NCBI RefSeq assembly: GCF_051020985.1
Contig: NW_027475133.1
Span: forward strand, 248,001-312,000
Reading direction: 5' to 3'
DNA: 64,000 bases
Origin: Nomia melanderi
Lineage: Eukaryota > Arthropoda > Insecta > Hymenoptera > Halictidae
In this document: positions 25,661-38,541 of the stretch, piece by piece
Layout of the letters: each line of letters starts with the position of its first letter
How positions within the stretch are numbered: position 1 is the stretch's first letter
Translations under genes and position numbers: made by a program
Notes under the pieces: model-generated
Told to the model about the DNA's origin: nothing
Database searches by the model: none
Seen by the model: only the letters and a program-made list of their open reading frames with translations

Positions 25661-28600
25661 TCTGCAGGAGGCCCTGGCGAATGAATCTGTGCAGCAGAAA
25701 CGACCTCGGACCACCAGGCGCCGGGAAAATTACAGATATTCGGAATCCGTCATCCAAGGTCATGTAATAATCCAGCATATATCTGGTGATATCTCGGATG
25801 CTATTACAGATAGCGCAATCAACCAAAGTGAATTGTCTGCAGGAAGCCCTGGCGCATGAATCTGTTCAGCGGGATCGACCTCGGACCACCAGGGGCCGAG
25901 AAAACCACCGTCTCATGGGGCCGGACACTCAGGGTCGGGGAAAAATTCAATATATATCTGGTGATATCTCGGGTGCTATTACAGATAGCGCAATAAACCA
26001 AAGTGAATTATCTGCAGGAGGCCATGGCGCACGAATCTGTGCAGCGGGAACGGTCTCGGACAACCAGGGGCCGAGAAAACCACCGTCTCATGGGGCCGGA
26101 CACTCAGGGTCGGGGAAAAATTCAATATATATCTGGTGATATCTCGGGTGCTCTTACAGATAGCGCACTAAACCAAAGTGAGTTATCTGCAGGGGGCCCT
26201 GGCGCATGAATCTGTGCAGCGGGAACGACCTCGGACCACCAGGGGCCGAGAAAACCACCGACACATGGGGCCGAACTGCCAGGGTCGGGGAAAAATCCAA
26301 TATATATCTGGTGGTATCTCGGTTGCTATTACAGATAGCGCAATAAATCAAAGTGCATTGTCTGTAGGAGGTCCTGGCGCATGCATCTGTGCAGCGGGAT
26401 CGACCTCGGACCACCAGGGGCCGAGAAAACCACCGTCTCATGGGGTCGGTCACTCAGGGTCAGGGGAAAATCCAATATACATCTGGTGATATCTCGGGTG
26501 CTATTAGAGATAGCGCAATAAATCAAAGTGCATTGTCTGTAGGAGGCCCTGCCGCATGAATCTGTGGAGCGGGATCGACCTTGGACCACCAGGGGCCGAG
26601 AAAACCACCGACACATGGGGCCGGACACTCAGGGTCGGGGAAAAATCCAATATATATCTGGTGATATCTCGGGTGCTATTACAGATAGCGCAATTAATCA
26701 AAGTGAATTATCTGCAGGGGGCCCTGGCGCATGAATCTGTGCAGCGGGAACGACCTCGGACCACCAGGGGCCGAGAAAACCACCGTCTCATGGGGTCGGA
26801 CACTCAGGGTCGGGGAAAAATCCAATAAATATCTGGTGATATCTCGGGTGCTCTTACAGATAGCGCACTAAACCAAAGTGAGTTATCTGCAGGGGGCCCT
26901 GGCCCATGAATCTGTGCAGCGGGAACGACCTCGGACCACCAGGGGCCGAGAAAACCACCGACACATGGGGCCGAACTGTCAGGGTCGGGGAAAAATCCAA
27001 TATATATCTGGTGGTATCTCGGTTGCTATTACAGATAGCGCAATAAATCAAAGTGCATTGTCTGTAGGAGGCCCTGGCGCATGAATCTGTGCAGCGGGAA
27101 CGACCTCGGACCACCAGGGGCCGAGAAAATCACCGTCTCATGCGGCCGGACTGTCAGGGTCAGGGAAAAATCCAATATATATCTGGTGATATCTCGGGTG
27201 CTATTAGAGATAGCGCAATAAACCAAAGTGAATTGTCTGCAGGAAGCCTTGGCGCATGAATCTGTTCAGCGGGATCGACCTCGGACCACGAGGGACCGAG
27301 AAAACCATCGACACATGGGGCCGGACTGTCAGGGTCAAGGAAAAATCCAAGATATATCTGGTGATATCTCGGGTGCTATTACAGATAGCGCAATAAATCA
27401 AAGTGCATTGTCTGTAGGAGGCCCTGGCGCATGAATCTGTGCAGCGGGAACGACCTCGAACCACCAGGGGCCGAGAAAACCACCGACACATGGGGCCGTA
27501 CACTCAGGGTCGGGGAAAAATTCTATATATGTCGGGTGATATCTCGGGTGCTCTTACAAATAGCGCACTAAACCAAAGTGAATTATCTGCAGGGGGCCCT
27601 GGCGCATGAATCTGTGCAGCGGGAACGACCTCGGACCACCAGGCGCCGAGAAAACCACCGTCTCATAGGGCCGGACACTCAGGGTCAGGGGAAAATCCAA
27701 TATATATCTGGTGATATCTCGGGTGCTATTACAGATAGCGCAATAAATCAAAGTGCATTGTCTGTAGGAGGCCCTGGCGCATGAATTTGTGCAGTGGGAT
27801 CGACCTCGGACCACCAGGGGCCGAGAGAACCACCGACACATGGGGCCGGACACTCAGGGTCAGGGAAAAATCCAATATATATCTGGTGATATCTCGGGTG
27901 CTATTACAGATAGCGCAATAAATCAAAGTGCATTGTCTGTAGGAGGCCCTGGCATATAAACCTGTGCAGCGGGATCGACCTCGGACCACCAGGGGCCGAG
28001 AAAACCACCGACACATGGGGCCGGATACTGAGTGTCGGGGAAAAATTCAATATATATCTGGTGATATCTCGGGTGTTCTTACAGATAGCGCACTAAACCA
28101 AGGTGAATTATCTGCAGGGGGCCCTGGCGCATGAATCTGTGCAATGGGAACGACCTCGGACCACCAGGGGCCGAGAAAACCACCGACACATGGGGCCGGA
28201 CACTCAGGGTCGGGGAAAAATTCAATATATATCTGGTGATATCTCGGGTGCTATTAGAGATATCGCAATAAATCAAAGTGAATTATCTGCAGGAGGCCCT
28301 GGCGAATGAATCTGTGCAGCAGAAACGACCTCGGACCACCAGGCGCCGAGAAAATTACAGATATTCGGAATCCGTCATCCAAGGTCATGTAATAATCCAG
28401 CATATATCTGGTGATATCTCGGGTGCTATTACAGATAGCGCAATAAACCAAAGTGAATTATCTGCAGGAGGCCATGGCGCACGAATCTGTGCAGCGGGAA
28501 CGGTCTCGGACAACCAGGGGCCGAGAAAACCACCGTCTCATGGGGCCGGACACTCAGGGTCGGGGAAAAATTCAATATATATCTGGTGATATCTCGGGTG

Positions 28601-28794
28601 CTCTTACAGATAGCGCACTAAACCAAAGTGAGTTATCTGCAGGGGGCCCTGGCGCATGAATCTGTGCAGCGGGAACGACCTCGGACCACCAGGGGCCGAG
28701 AAAACCACCGACACATGGGGCCGAACTGTCAGGGTCGGGGAAAAATCCAATATATATCTGGTGGTATCTCGGTTGCTATTACAGATAGCGCAAT
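25661..28794 (+). repeat. Founder-like copies of the 25-37 kb units
   Basis: Segments here recur to the right: the type-B unit at ~25,728 (CATGTAATAATCC) at +2,625 and +4,900; 26,003-26,400 at +2,450; 27,029-27,430 at +1,750; 27,554-28,130 at +2,100; 28,103-28,600 at +2,275. All offsets are whole multiples of 175. The segment around 26,178 also recurs 700 bp later at 26,878. Confidence 0.8.
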
Positions 28795-31212
28795 AAATCA
28801 AAGTGCATTGTCTGTAGGAGGCCCTGGCGCATGAATCTGTGCAGCGGGAACGACCTCGGACCACCAGGGGCCGAGAAAATCACCGTCTCATGGGGCCGGA
28901 CTGTCAGGGTCAGGGAAAAATCCAATATATATCTGGTGATATCTCGGGTGCTATTAGAGATAGCGCAATAAACCAAAGTGAATTGTCTGCAGGAAGCCTT
29001 GGCGCATGAATCTGTTCAGCGGGATCGACCTCGGACCACGAGGGACCGAGAAAACCATCGACACATGGGGCCGGACTGTCAGGGTCAAGGAAAAATCCAA
29101 TATATATCTGGTGATATCTCGGGTGCTATTACAGATAGCGCAATAAATCGAAGTGCATTGTCTGCAGGGGGCCCTGTGGCATGAATCTGTGCAGCGGGAA
29201 CGACCTCGGACCACAAGGGGCCGAGAAAACCACCGTCTCATCGGGTCGGACACTCAGGGTCAGGGAAAAATCCAATAAATATCTGGTGATATCTCGGGTG
29301 CTATTACAGATAGCGCAATAAATCGAAGTGCATTGTCTGCAGGGGGCCCTGTGGCATGAATCTGTGCAGCGGGAACGACCTCGGACCACAAGGGGCCGAG
29401 AAAACCACCGTCTCATCGGGTCGGACACTCAGGGTCAGGGAAAAATCCAATAAATATCTGGTGATATCTCGGGTGCTATTACAGATAGCGCAATAAATCA
29501 AAGTGCATTGTCTGTAGGAGGCCCTGGCGCATGAATCTGTGCAGCGGGATCGACCTCGAACCACCAGGGGCCGAGAAAACCACCGACACATGGGGCCGTA
29601 CACTCAGGGTCGGGGAAAAATTCAATATATGTCTGGTGATATCTCGGGTGCTCTTACAGATAGCGCACTAAACCAAAGTGAATTATCTGCAGGGGGCCCT
29701 GGCGCATGAATCTGTGCAGCGGGAACGACCTCGGACCACCAGGCGCCGAGAAAACCACCGTCTCATAGGGCCGGACACTCAGGGTCAGGGGAAAATCCAA
29801 TATATATCTGGTGATATCTCGGGTGATATTACAGATAGCGCAATAAATCAAAGTGCATTGTCTGTAGGAGGCCCTGGCGCATGAATTTGTGCAGCGGGAT
29901 CGACCTCGGACCACCAGGGGCCGAGAGAACCACCGACACATGGGGCCGGACACTCAGGGTCAGGGAAAAATCCAATATATATCTGGTGATATCTCGGGTG
30001 CTATTACAGATAGCGCAATAAATCAAAGTGCGTTGTCTGTAGGAGGCCCTGGCATATGAACCTGTGCAGCGGGATCGACCTCGGACCACCAGGGGCCGAG
30101 AAAACCACCGACACATGGGGCCGGATACTGAGTGTCGGGGAAAAATTCAATATATATCTGGTGATATCTCGGGTGTTCTTACAGATAGCGCACTAAACCA
30201 AGGTGAATTATCTGCAGGGGGCCCTGGCGCATGAATCTGTGCAATGGGAACGACCTCGGACCACCAGGGGCCGATAAAGCCACCGACACATGGTGCCGGA
30301 CACTCAGGGTCGGCGAAAAATCCAATATATATATGGTGATATCTCGGGTGCTAGTACAGATAGCGCAATAAACCAAAGTGAATTATCTGCAGGAGGCCCT
30401 GGCGCATGAATCTGTGCAGCGGGATCGACCTCGGACCACCAGGGGCCGAGAAAACCACCGACACATGGGGCCGGACACTCAGGGTCGGGGAAAAATTCAA
30501 TATATATCTGGTGATATCTCGGGTGCTATTAGAGATATCGCAATAAATCAAAGTGAATTATCTGCAGGAGGCCCTGGCGAATGAATCTGTGCAGCAGAAA
30601 CGACCTCGGACCACCAGGCGCCGAGAAAATTACAGATATTCGGAATCCGTCATCCAAGGTCATGTAATAATCCAGCATATATCTGGTGATATCTCGGGTG
30701 CTATTACAGATAGCGCAATAATCCAAAGTGAATTATCTGCAGGAGGCCATGGCGCATGAATCTGTGCAGCGGGAACGGTCTCGGACAACCAGGGGCCGAG
30801 AAAACCACCGTCTCATGGGGCCGGACACTCAGGGTCGGGGAAAAATTCAATATATATCTGGTGATATCTCGGGTGCTCTTACAGATAGCGCACTAAACCA
30901 AAGTGAGTTATCTGCAGGGGGCCCTGGCGCATGAATCTGTGCAGCGGGAACGACCTCGGACCACCAGGGGCCGAGAAAACCACCGACACATGGGGCCGAA
31001 CTGTCAGGGTCGGGGAAAAATCCAATATATATCTGGTGGTATCTCGGTTGCTATTACAGATAGCGCAATAAATCAAAGTGCATTGTCTGTAGGAGGCCCT
31101 GGCGCATGAATCTGTGCAGCGGGAACGACCTCGGACCACCAGGGGCCGAGAAAATCACCGTCTCATGGGGCCGGACTGTCAGGGTCAGGGAAAAATCCAA
31201 TATATATCTGGT
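28795..31212 (+). repeat. Large duplication (4,375-bp offset), copy 1
   Basis: This 2.4-kb segment reappears at 33,170-35,587, 25 monomers away. By eye I find one substitution (30,032 G against 34,407 A). It contains an adjacent single-monomer duplication at 29,150-29,499, a type-B unit with CATGTAATAATCC near 30,628, and units with GGCATATGAACC and GATACTGAGTGTCGG. Confidence 0.88.
29150..29499 (+). repeat. Two adjacent identical monomers
   Basis: 29,150-29,324 and 29,325-29,499 appear identical: GAAGTGCATTG, CCCTGTGGCATG, CCACAAGGGGCC, CATCGGGTCGG and CCAATAAATATC in both. Related blocks at 31,427 and 31,952 have only one such unit, so this is a one-unit gain. It was copied along with the larger block to 33,525-33,874. 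Confidence 0.85.
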
Positions 31213-31576
31213 GATATCTCGGGTGATATTACAGATAGCGCAATAAATCAAAGTGAATTGTCTGCAGGAAGCCTTGGCGCATGAATCTGTTCAGCGGGAT
31301 CGACCTCGGACCACGAGGGACCGAGAAAACCATCGACACATGGGGCCGGACTGTCAGGGTCAAGGAAAAATCCAATATATATCTGGTGATATCTCGGGTG
31401 CTATTACAGATAGCGCAATAAATCGAAGTGCATTGTCTGCAGGGGGCCCTGTCGCATGAATCTGTGCAGCGGGAACGACCTCGGACCACAAGGGGCCGAG
31501 AAAACCACCGTCTCATCGGGTCGGACACTCAGGGTCAGGGAAAAATCCAATAAATATCTGGTGATATCTCGGGTGC
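31213..31576 (+). repeat. Linker between the two nested duplications
   Basis: About two units, with GATTGACC-free type-A sequence and one CCACAAGGGGCC/CATCGGGTCGG unit. No feature other than satellite is seen. Confidence 0.7.
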
Positions 31577-33063
31577 TATTACAGATAGCGCAATAAATCA
31601 AAGTGCATTGTCTGTAGGAGGCCCTGGCGCATGAATCTGTGCAGCGGGAACGACCTCGGACCACCAGGGGCCGAGAAAATCACCGTCTCATGGGGCCGGA
31701 CTGTCAGGGTCAGGGAAAAATCCAATATATATCTGGTGATATCTCGGGTGCTATTAGAGATAGCGCAATAAACCAAAGTGAATTGTCTGCAGGAAGCCTT
31801 GGCGCATGAATCTGTTCAGCGGGATCGACCTCGGACCACGAGGGACCGAGAAAACCATCGACACATGGGGCCGGACTGTCAGGGTCAAGGAAAAATCCAA
31901 TATATATCTGGTGATATCTCGGGTGCTATTACAGATAGCGCAATAAATCGAAGTGCATTGTCTGCAGGGGGCCCTGTCGCATGAATCTGTGCAGCGGGAA
32001 CGACCTCGGACCACAAGGGGCCGAGAAAACCACCGTCTCATCGGGTCGGACACTCAGGGTCAGGGAAAAATCCAATAAATATCTGGTGATATCTCGGGTG
32101 CTATTACAGATAGCGCAATTAATCAAAGTGCATTGTCTGTAGGAGGCCCTGGCGCATGAATCTGTGCAGCGGGATCGACCTCGAACCACCAGGGGCCGAG
32201 AAAACCACCGACACATGGGGCCGTACACTCAGGGTCGGGGAAAAATTCAATATATGTCTGGTGATATCTCGGGTGCTCTTACAGATAGCGCACTAAACCA
32301 AAGTGAATTATCTGCAGGGGGCCCTGGCGCATGAATCTGTGCAGCGGGAACGACCTCGGACCACCAGGCGCCGAGAAAACCACCGTCTCATAGGGCCGGA
32401 CACTCAGGGTCAGGGGAAAATCCAATATATATCTGGTGATATCTCGGGTGCTATTACAGATAGCGCAATAAATCAAAGTGCATTGTCTGTAGGAGGCCCT
32501 GGCGCATGAATTTGTGCAGCGGGATCGACCTCGGACCACCAGGGGCCGAGAGAACCACCGACACATGGGGCCGGACACTCAGGGTCAGGGAAAAATCCAA
32601 TATATATCTGGTGATATCTCGGGTGCTATTACAGATAGCGCAATAAATCAAAGTGCATTGTCTGTAGGAGGCCCTGGCATATGATCCTGTGCAGCGGGAT
32701 CGACCTCGGACCACCAGGGGCCGAGAAAACCACCAACACATGGGGCCGGATACTGAGTGTCGGGGAAAAATTCAATATATATCTGGTGATATCTCGGGTG
32801 TTCTTACAGACAGCGCACTTAACCAAGGTGAATTATCTGCAGGGGGCCCTGGCGCATGAATCTGTGCAATGGGAACGACCTCGGACCACCAGGGGCCGAT
32901 AAAACCACCGACACATGGTGCCGGACACTCAGGGTCGGCGAAAAATCCAATATATATCTGGTGATATCTCGGGTGCTATTACAGATAGCGCAATGAACCA
33001 AAGTGAATTATCTGCAGGAGGCCCTGGCGCATGAATCTGTGCAGCGGGATCGACCTCGGACCA
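31577..33063 (+). repeat. Large duplication (3,850-bp offset), copy 1
   Basis: This 1.49-kb segment reappears at 35,427-36,913, 22 monomers away; I found no difference by eye. The right junction lies in CCTCGGACCAC followed by AAGGGG here and CAGGGG in the other copy, close to 33,063. Confidence 0.88.
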
Positions 33064-33169
33064 CAAGGGGCCGAGAAAACCACCGTCTCATCGGGTCGGA
33101 CACTCAGGGTCAGGGAAAAATCCAATAAATATCTGGTGATATCTCGGGTGCTATTACAGATAGCGCAAT

Positions 33170-35587
33170 TAATCAAAGTGCATTGTCTGTAGGAGGCCCT
33201 GGCGCATGAATCTGTGCAGCGGGAACGACCTCGGACCACCAGGGGCCGAGAAAATCACCGTCTCATGGGGCCGGACTGTCAGGGTCAGGGAAAAATCCAA
33301 TATATATCTGGTGATATCTCGGGTGCTATTAGAGATAGCGCAATAAACCAAAGTGAATTGTCTGCAGGAAGCCTTGGCGCATGAATCTGTTCAGCGGGAT
33401 CGACCTCGGACCACGAGGGACCGAGAAAACCATCGACACATGGGGCCGGACTGTCAGGGTCAAGGAAAAATCCAATATATATCTGGTGATATCTCGGGTG
33501 CTATTACAGATAGCGCAATAAATCGAAGTGCATTGTCTGCAGGGGGCCCTGTGGCATGAATCTGTGCAGCGGGAACGACCTCGGACCACAAGGGGCCGAG
33601 AAAACCACCGTCTCATCGGGTCGGACACTCAGGGTCAGGGAAAAATCCAATAAATATCTGGTGATATCTCGGGTGCTATTACAGATAGCGCAATAAATCG
33701 AAGTGCATTGTCTGCAGGGGGCCCTGTGGCATGAATCTGTGCAGCGGGAACGACCTCGGACCACAAGGGGCCGAGAAAACCACCGTCTCATCGGGTCGGA
33801 CACTCAGGGTCAGGGAAAAATCCAATAAATATCTGGTGATATCTCGGGTGCTATTACAGATAGCGCAATAAATCAAAGTGCATTGTCTGTAGGAGGCCCT
33901 GGCGCATGAATCTGTGCAGCGGGATCGACCTCGAACCACCAGGGGCCGAGAAAACCACCGACACATGGGGCCGTACACTCAGGGTCGGGGAAAAATTCAA
34001 TATATGTCTGGTGATATCTCGGGTGCTCTTACAGATAGCGCACTAAACCAAAGTGAATTATCTGCAGGGGGCCCTGGCGCATGAATCTGTGCAGCGGGAA
34101 CGACCTCGGACCACCAGGCGCCGAGAAAACCACCGTCTCATAGGGCCGGACACTCAGGGTCAGGGGAAAATCCAATATATATCTGGTGATATCTCGGGTG
34201 ATATTACAGATAGCGCAATAAATCAAAGTGCATTGTCTGTAGGAGGCCCTGGCGCATGAATTTGTGCAGCGGGATCGACCTCGGACCACCAGGGGCCGAG
34301 AGAACCACCGACACATGGGGCCGGACACTCAGGGTCAGGGAAAAATCCAATATATATCTGGTGATATCTCGGGTGCTATTACAGATAGCGCAATAAATCA
34401 AAGTGCATTGTCTGTAGGAGGCCCTGGCATATGAACCTGTGCAGCGGGATCGACCTCGGACCACCAGGGGCCGAGAAAACCACCGACACATGGGGCCGGA
34501 TACTGAGTGTCGGGGAAAAATTCAATATATATCTGGTGATATCTCGGGTGTTCTTACAGATAGCGCACTAAACCAAGGTGAATTATCTGCAGGGGGCCCT
34601 GGCGCATGAATCTGTGCAATGGGAACGACCTCGGACCACCAGGGGCCGATAAAGCCACCGACACATGGTGCCGGACACTCAGGGTCGGCGAAAAATCCAA
34701 TATATATATGGTGATATCTCGGGTGCTAGTACAGATAGCGCAATAAACCAAAGTGAATTATCTGCAGGAGGCCCTGGCGCATGAATCTGTGCAGCGGGAT
34801 CGACCTCGGACCACCAGGGGCCGAGAAAACCACCGACACATGGGGCCGGACACTCAGGGTCGGGGAAAAATTCAATATATATCTGGTGATATCTCGGGTG
34901 CTATTAGAGATATCGCAATAAATCAAAGTGAATTATCTGCAGGAGGCCCTGGCGAATGAATCTGTGCAGCAGAAACGACCTCGGACCACCAGGCGCCGAG
35001 AAAATTACAGATATTCGGAATCCGTCATCCAAGGTCATGTAATAATCCAGCATATATCTGGTGATATCTCGGGTGCTATTACAGATAGCGCAATAATCCA
35101 AAGTGAATTATCTGCAGGAGGCCATGGCGCATGAATCTGTGCAGCGGGAACGGTCTCGGACAACCAGGGGCCGAGAAAACCACCGTCTCATGGGGCCGGA
35201 CACTCAGGGTCGGGGAAAAATTCAATATATATCTGGTGATATCTCGGGTGCTCTTACAGATAGCGCACTAAACCAAAGTGAGTTATCTGCAGGGGGCCCT
35301 GGCGCATGAATCTGTGCAGCGGGAACGACCTCGGACCACCAGGGGCCGAGAAAACCACCGACACATGGGGCCGAACTGTCAGGGTCGGGGAAAAATCCAA
35401 TATATATCTGGTGGTATCTCGGTTGCTATTACAGATAGCGCAATAAATCAAAGTGCATTGTCTGTAGGAGGCCCTGGCGCATGAATCTGTGCAGCGGGAA
35501 CGACCTCGGACCACCAGGGGCCGAGAAAATCACCGTCTCATGGGGCCGGACTGTCAGGGTCAGGGAAAAATCCAATATATATCTGGT
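33170..35587 (+). repeat. Large duplication (4,375-bp offset), copy 2
   Basis: Partner of 28,795-31,212. Its last ~160 bp also belong to the second copy of the 3,850-bp duplication, because the two source blocks begin and end in the same kind of monomer. The 107 bp before it (33,064-33,169) are a partial CCACAAGGGGCC unit. Confidence 0.88.
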
Positions 35588-36913
35588 GATATCTCGGGTG
35601 CTATTAGAGATAGCGCAATAAACCAAAGTGAATTGTCTGCAGGAAGCCTTGGCGCATGAATCTGTTCAGCGGGATCGACCTCGGACCACGAGGGACCGAG
35701 AAAACCATCGACACATGGGGCCGGACTGTCAGGGTCAAGGAAAAATCCAATATATATCTGGTGATATCTCGGGTGCTATTACAGATAGCGCAATAAATCG
35801 AAGTGCATTGTCTGCAGGGGGCCCTGTCGCATGAATCTGTGCAGCGGGAACGACCTCGGACCACAAGGGGCCGAGAAAACCACCGTCTCATCGGGTCGGA
35901 CACTCAGGGTCAGGGAAAAATCCAATAAATATCTGGTGATATCTCGGGTGCTATTACAGATAGCGCAATTAATCAAAGTGCATTGTCTGTAGGAGGCCCT
36001 GGCGCATGAATCTGTGCAGCGGGATCGACCTCGAACCACCAGGGGCCGAGAAAACCACCGACACATGGGGCCGTACACTCAGGGTCGGGGAAAAATTCAA
36101 TATATGTCTGGTGATATCTCGGGTGCTCTTACAGATAGCGCACTAAACCAAAGTGAATTATCTGCAGGGGGCCCTGGCGCATGAATCTGTGCAGCGGGAA
36201 CGACCTCGGACCACCAGGCGCCGAGAAAACCACCGTCTCATAGGGCCGGACACTCAGGGTCAGGGGAAAATCCAATATATATCTGGTGATATCTCGGGTG
36301 CTATTACAGATAGCGCAATAAATCAAAGTGCATTGTCTGTAGGAGGCCCTGGCGCATGAATTTGTGCAGCGGGATCGACCTCGGACCACCAGGGGCCGAG
36401 AGAACCACCGACACATGGGGCCGGACACTCAGGGTCAGGGAAAAATCCAATATATATCTGGTGATATCTCGGGTGCTATTACAGATAGCGCAATAAATCA
36501 AAGTGCATTGTCTGTAGGAGGCCCTGGCATATGATCCTGTGCAGCGGGATCGACCTCGGACCACCAGGGGCCGAGAAAACCACCAACACATGGGGCCGGA
36601 TACTGAGTGTCGGGGAAAAATTCAATATATATCTGGTGATATCTCGGGTGTTCTTACAGACAGCGCACTTAACCAAGGTGAATTATCTGCAGGGGGCCCT
36701 GGCGCATGAATCTGTGCAATGGGAACGACCTCGGACCACCAGGGGCCGATAAAACCACCGACACATGGTGCCGGACACTCAGGGTCGGCGAAAAATCCAA
36801 TATATATCTGGTGATATCTCGGGTGCTATTACAGATAGCGCAATGAACCAAAGTGAATTATCTGCAGGAGGCCCTGGCGCATGAATCTGTGCAGCGGGAT
36901 CGACCTCGGACCA
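35427..36913 (+). repeat. Large duplication (3,850-bp offset), copy 2
   Basis: Partner of 31,577-33,063 with no difference seen by eye, including rare variants such as GGCATATGATCC, CACCAACACATG, GACAGCGCACTTAACC and GCAATGAACC. Confidence 0.88.
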
Positions 36914-38541
36914 CCAGGGGCCGAGAAAACCACCGACACATGGGGCCGGACACTCAGGGTCGGGGAAAAATTCAATATATATCTGGTGATATCTCGGGTG
37001 CTATTAGAGATATCGCAATAAATCAAAGTGAATTATCTGCAGGAGGCCCTGGCGAATGAATCTGTGCAGCAGAAACGACCTCGGACCACCAGGGGCCGAG
37101 AAAATTACAGATATTCGGAAGACGTCACCGAAGGTCATGTAAAAATCCAGCATATATCTGGTGATATCTCGGGTGCTATTACAGATAGCGCAATAAATCA
37201 AAGTGCATTGTCTGTAGGAAGCCCTGGCGCATGAATCTGAACAGCGGGATCGACCTCGGACCACCAGGGGCCGAGAAAACCACCGACACATAGGGCCGAA
37301 CTGTCAGGGTCGGCGAAAAATCCAATATATATCTGGTGATATCTCGTGTGCTATTACAGATAGCGCAATAAATCGAAGTGCATTGTCTGCAGGAGGCCCT
37401 GGCGCATGAATCTGTGCAGCGGGAACGACCTCGGACCACCAGGGGCCGAGAAAATTACAGATATTCGGAATCCGTCACCCAAGGTCATGTAAAAATCCAG
37501 CATATATCTGGTGATATCTCGGGTGCTATTACAGATAGCGCAATAAATCAAAGTGCATTGTCGGTAGGAAGCCCTGGCGCATGAATCTGTGCAGCAGGAA
37601 CTACCTCGGACCACCAGGGGCCGAGAAAATGACAGATATTCGGAATCCGTCACCCAAGGTCATGTAAAAATCCAGCATATATCTGGTGATATCTCGGGTG
37701 CTATTACAGATAGCGCAATAAATCAAAGTGCATTGTCGGTAGGAAGCCCTGGCGCATGAATCTGTGCAGCGGGATCGACCTCGGACCACCAGGGGCCGAG
37801 AAAATCACCGTCTCATGGGGCCGGACTGTCAGGGCCAGGGGAAAATCCAATATATATTTGGTGATATCTCGGGTGCTATTACAGATAGCGTAATAAATCA
37901 AAGTGCATTGTCTGTAGGGGGCCCTGGCGCATGAATCTGTGCAGCGGGATCGCCCTCGGACCACCAGGGGCCGAGAAATCCACCGACACATGGGTCCGGA
38001 CACTCAGGGTCGGGGAAAAATTCAATATATATCTGGTGATATCTCGTGTGCTCTTACAGATAGCGCACTAAACCAAAGTGAATTATCTGCGGGGGGCCCT
38101 GGCGCATGAATCTGTGCAGCGGGAGCGACCTCGGACCACCAGGGGCCGAGAAAACCACCATCTCATGGAGTCGGACCCTGAGGGTCAGGGAAAAATCCAA
38201 TATATATCTGGTGATATCTCGGCTGCTATTACAGATAGCGCAATTAATCAAAGTGAATTGTCTGCAGGAAGCCTTGGCGCATGAATCTGTGCAGCGGGAA
38301 CGGTCTCGGACCACCAGGGGCCGAGAAAACCACCGTCTCATGGGGCCGGACCCTCAGGGTAGGGGAAAAATTCAATATATATCTGGTGATATCTCGGGTG
38401 CTCTTACAGATAGCGCACTAAACCAAAGTGAATTATCTGCGGGGGCCCTGGCGCATGAATCTGTGCAGCGGGAACGACCTCGGACCACCAGGGGCCGAGA
38501 AAACCACCGTCTCATGTGGTCGGACACTCAGGGTCAGGGAC
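36914..38541 (+). repeat. Type-B cluster and transition to the 28-monomer family
   Basis: Type-B units begin near 37,103, 37,453 and 37,628, the last two adjacent. From about 37,800 type-A units return, and one base is missing near 38,440 (GCGGGGGCCC). After this region the variants of the 25-37 kb block no longer appear. No other feature is seen. Confidence 0.75.
37453..37627 (+). repeat. Representative type-B monomer
   Basis: Positions 3-40 are strongly diverged from type A, with roughly half of the bases matching, yet the length is identical. Positions 50-175 are ordinary. The segment carries TTACAGATATTCGG, ATCCGTCACC and CCAAGGTCATG and lacks both the TCAGGG doublet and the CCAAT. I count about 45 type-B units in the window: one or a few per HOR copy up to 37 kb, then more often, reaching about 11 of 30 units after 58.8 kb. 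Subtypes are B1 (TATTCGGAATCC, mainly left), B2 (TTTTCGGTATCC with CACAATGTCAT, 44-64 kb) and B3 (with GCTTTCTCGGG). Confidence 0.85.
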
